NCBI GenBank assembly: GCA_003550445.1
Contig: PUKG01000020.1
Span: 1 to 6,505 of the forward strand
DNA length: 6,505 nucleotides
From: Halobacteroidaceae bacterium
GTDB taxonomy: Bacteria; Bacillota; Halanaerobiia; B1SED10-174
Reading direction: 5' to 3'
Positions 5,812-6,505 of the stretch are shown here, in pieces (positions within the stretch are counted from its first letter, which is position 1; every line of letters starts with the position of its first letter). The translations under genes and the position numbers were made by a program. The notes beneath the pieces were generated by a model. The model worked only from the letters and a program-made list of their open reading frames with translations, was not told the DNA's origin and made no database searches.

Positions 5812-6505
5812 TTACTCTGATCTTAGCTCCATAAGATCAATTTCCTCGAGCAGACGGAAATAATCCAGGGCAAAGTCTGGAGAACAAACACCGATTTCCC
5901 GGTAGGTGTTTTCAATGACCTGGTTAAGTTTCCTCACACCGTCAACCCAGTACAGAAGGTGGGTGGTGTAACCCCCTACAGATATTTTTGATTCGCCGTA
6001 ATCCTTAAACATTTTTTCAAATCGATCGTTTAACCCGGCCTTATCAAGGGCAGCCTGGAAAAACCTCTGGTCAATTGGACCGGGGATTTTCCTCCGGGGA
6101 ATAAGTTTTTCAGTTTTAACTTTTCCCTGGGGGCCTTCTTTGGTTAAGGGAGCAAGGGATGCAGATATTTCCCCGAGCATCGCCTCATATTTTTTCAACT
6201 CAAGTTTTCTGTTGAACCTTTTTAAGTCCCTTAAATGTTTAATTTTTCTCTCCAGCTTCCAATCAAGGTCTTGTTTATGGAAATTTGTTTCCTGAAGTTT
6301 TAATCCAATTTCTTGACTGAATGATGCAACCATTTTTTCTGCGAGCCATTTGATTTCCTCATCATTAATTGAAGATAAAAAAGTAGCATATGTTCCGGAG
6401 ATGACTCCAACGTTGTGGAGCATTTGTGGATCGATTGTTTCCGGCCTATCGGCATCGGTGTGGTAATGGCGGTCCGGCCATTGGATTAACATTGGACAGG
6501 GAATA
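5812..6505 (-). CDS. M28-type zinc aminopeptidase, C-terminal part (5' end off the window)
   Basis: The frame is open to the right edge, and the residues before the first visible Met (IPCP) read as part of the family's run into the metal site. The ATG at 6490-6492 is therefore internal and the gene is partial; about 230 residues are visible. WPDRHYHTDADRPETI (about 6478-6431) is the last metal-site block of M28 peptidases, with the His of YHTD as zinc ligand. About 190 further residues follow: a Lys/Glu/Arg-rich helical stretch (near 6270-6180), a proline-rich linker, then LLYWVDGVRKL...SPDFALDYFRLLEEIDL (about 5961-5825). That last part resembles the winged-helix tail found on some bacterial DUF4910-type aminopeptidases. 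The enzyme would remove N-terminal residues from peptides, probably in the cytoplasm. It faces the tetR gene, and no terminator is evident after its TAA. Confidence 0.75.
   Translation of the reverse strand, partial: IPCPMLIQWPDRHYHTDADRPETIDPQMLHNVGVISGTYATFLSSINDEEIKWLAEKMVASFSQEIGLKLQETNFHKQDLDWKLERKIKHLRDLKRFNRKLELKKYEAMLGEISASLAPLTKEGPQGKVKTEKLIPRRKIPGPIDQRFFQAALDKAGLNDRFEKMFKDYGESKISVGGYTTHLLYWVDGVRKLNQVIENTYREIGVCSPDFALDYFRLLEEIDLMELRSE

Noticed and set aside
6490..6492. ATG as the true start of the minus-strand peptidase
   Set aside because: The frame stays open to the edge, the family motif is already under way, and no ribosome site precedes it.

Overview
This window is probably a chromosomal segment of an anaerobic, motile, low-to-mid GC Bacillota bacterium of clostridial or Halanaerobiales/Natranaerobiales type. 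That placement is an inference. It rests on strong AGGAGG-type ribosome sites, sigma-A-type promoters, TTG and GTG starts, Lys/Glu-rich proteins, a CheW/MCP pair and an anaerobe-type radical SAM enzyme. No rRNA or marker gene fixes the taxon.

Left part (1-2882): chemotaxis. Positions 1-114 look like the end of an insertion sequence, with a long imperfect hairpin followed by two 24-base direct repeats (22/24 identical). The repeats end exactly where a methyl-accepting chemotaxis protein (MCP) reading frame begins without a start codon. The MCP remnant (115-2313) has two tandem CZB zinc-binding modules, one membrane segment, a HAMP domain and a full signalling domain. It has lost its 5' end, carries an in-frame TGA at 568-570, and has two altered residues at the normally near-invariant EVR site of the signalling tip. 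It is best read as a young pseudogene. An intact cheW follows (2381-2848), with an intergenic hairpin before it and a good terminator after it.

Middle (2883-5446): a self-contained cassette. A near-consensus promoter is followed at once by a 27-bp palindrome (2951-2977). Then come a 442-residue radical SAM protein with extra C-terminal cysteines, a 55-residue membrane protein too short for routine gene calling, and a strong hairpin terminator. A TetR-family regulator has its own promoter and a probable terminator. The simplest reading is that the TetR protein represses the radical SAM/membrane-protein pair through the palindrome. The substrate of the radical SAM enzyme cannot be told from sequence. 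This cassette is the best candidate here for an undescribed system.

Right part (5447-6505): an approximately 365-base stretch with no convincing gene (one weak 73-codon frame). It is followed on the minus strand by the C-terminal part of an M28-type zinc aminopeptidase carrying a probable winged-helix tail. That gene runs off the right edge.
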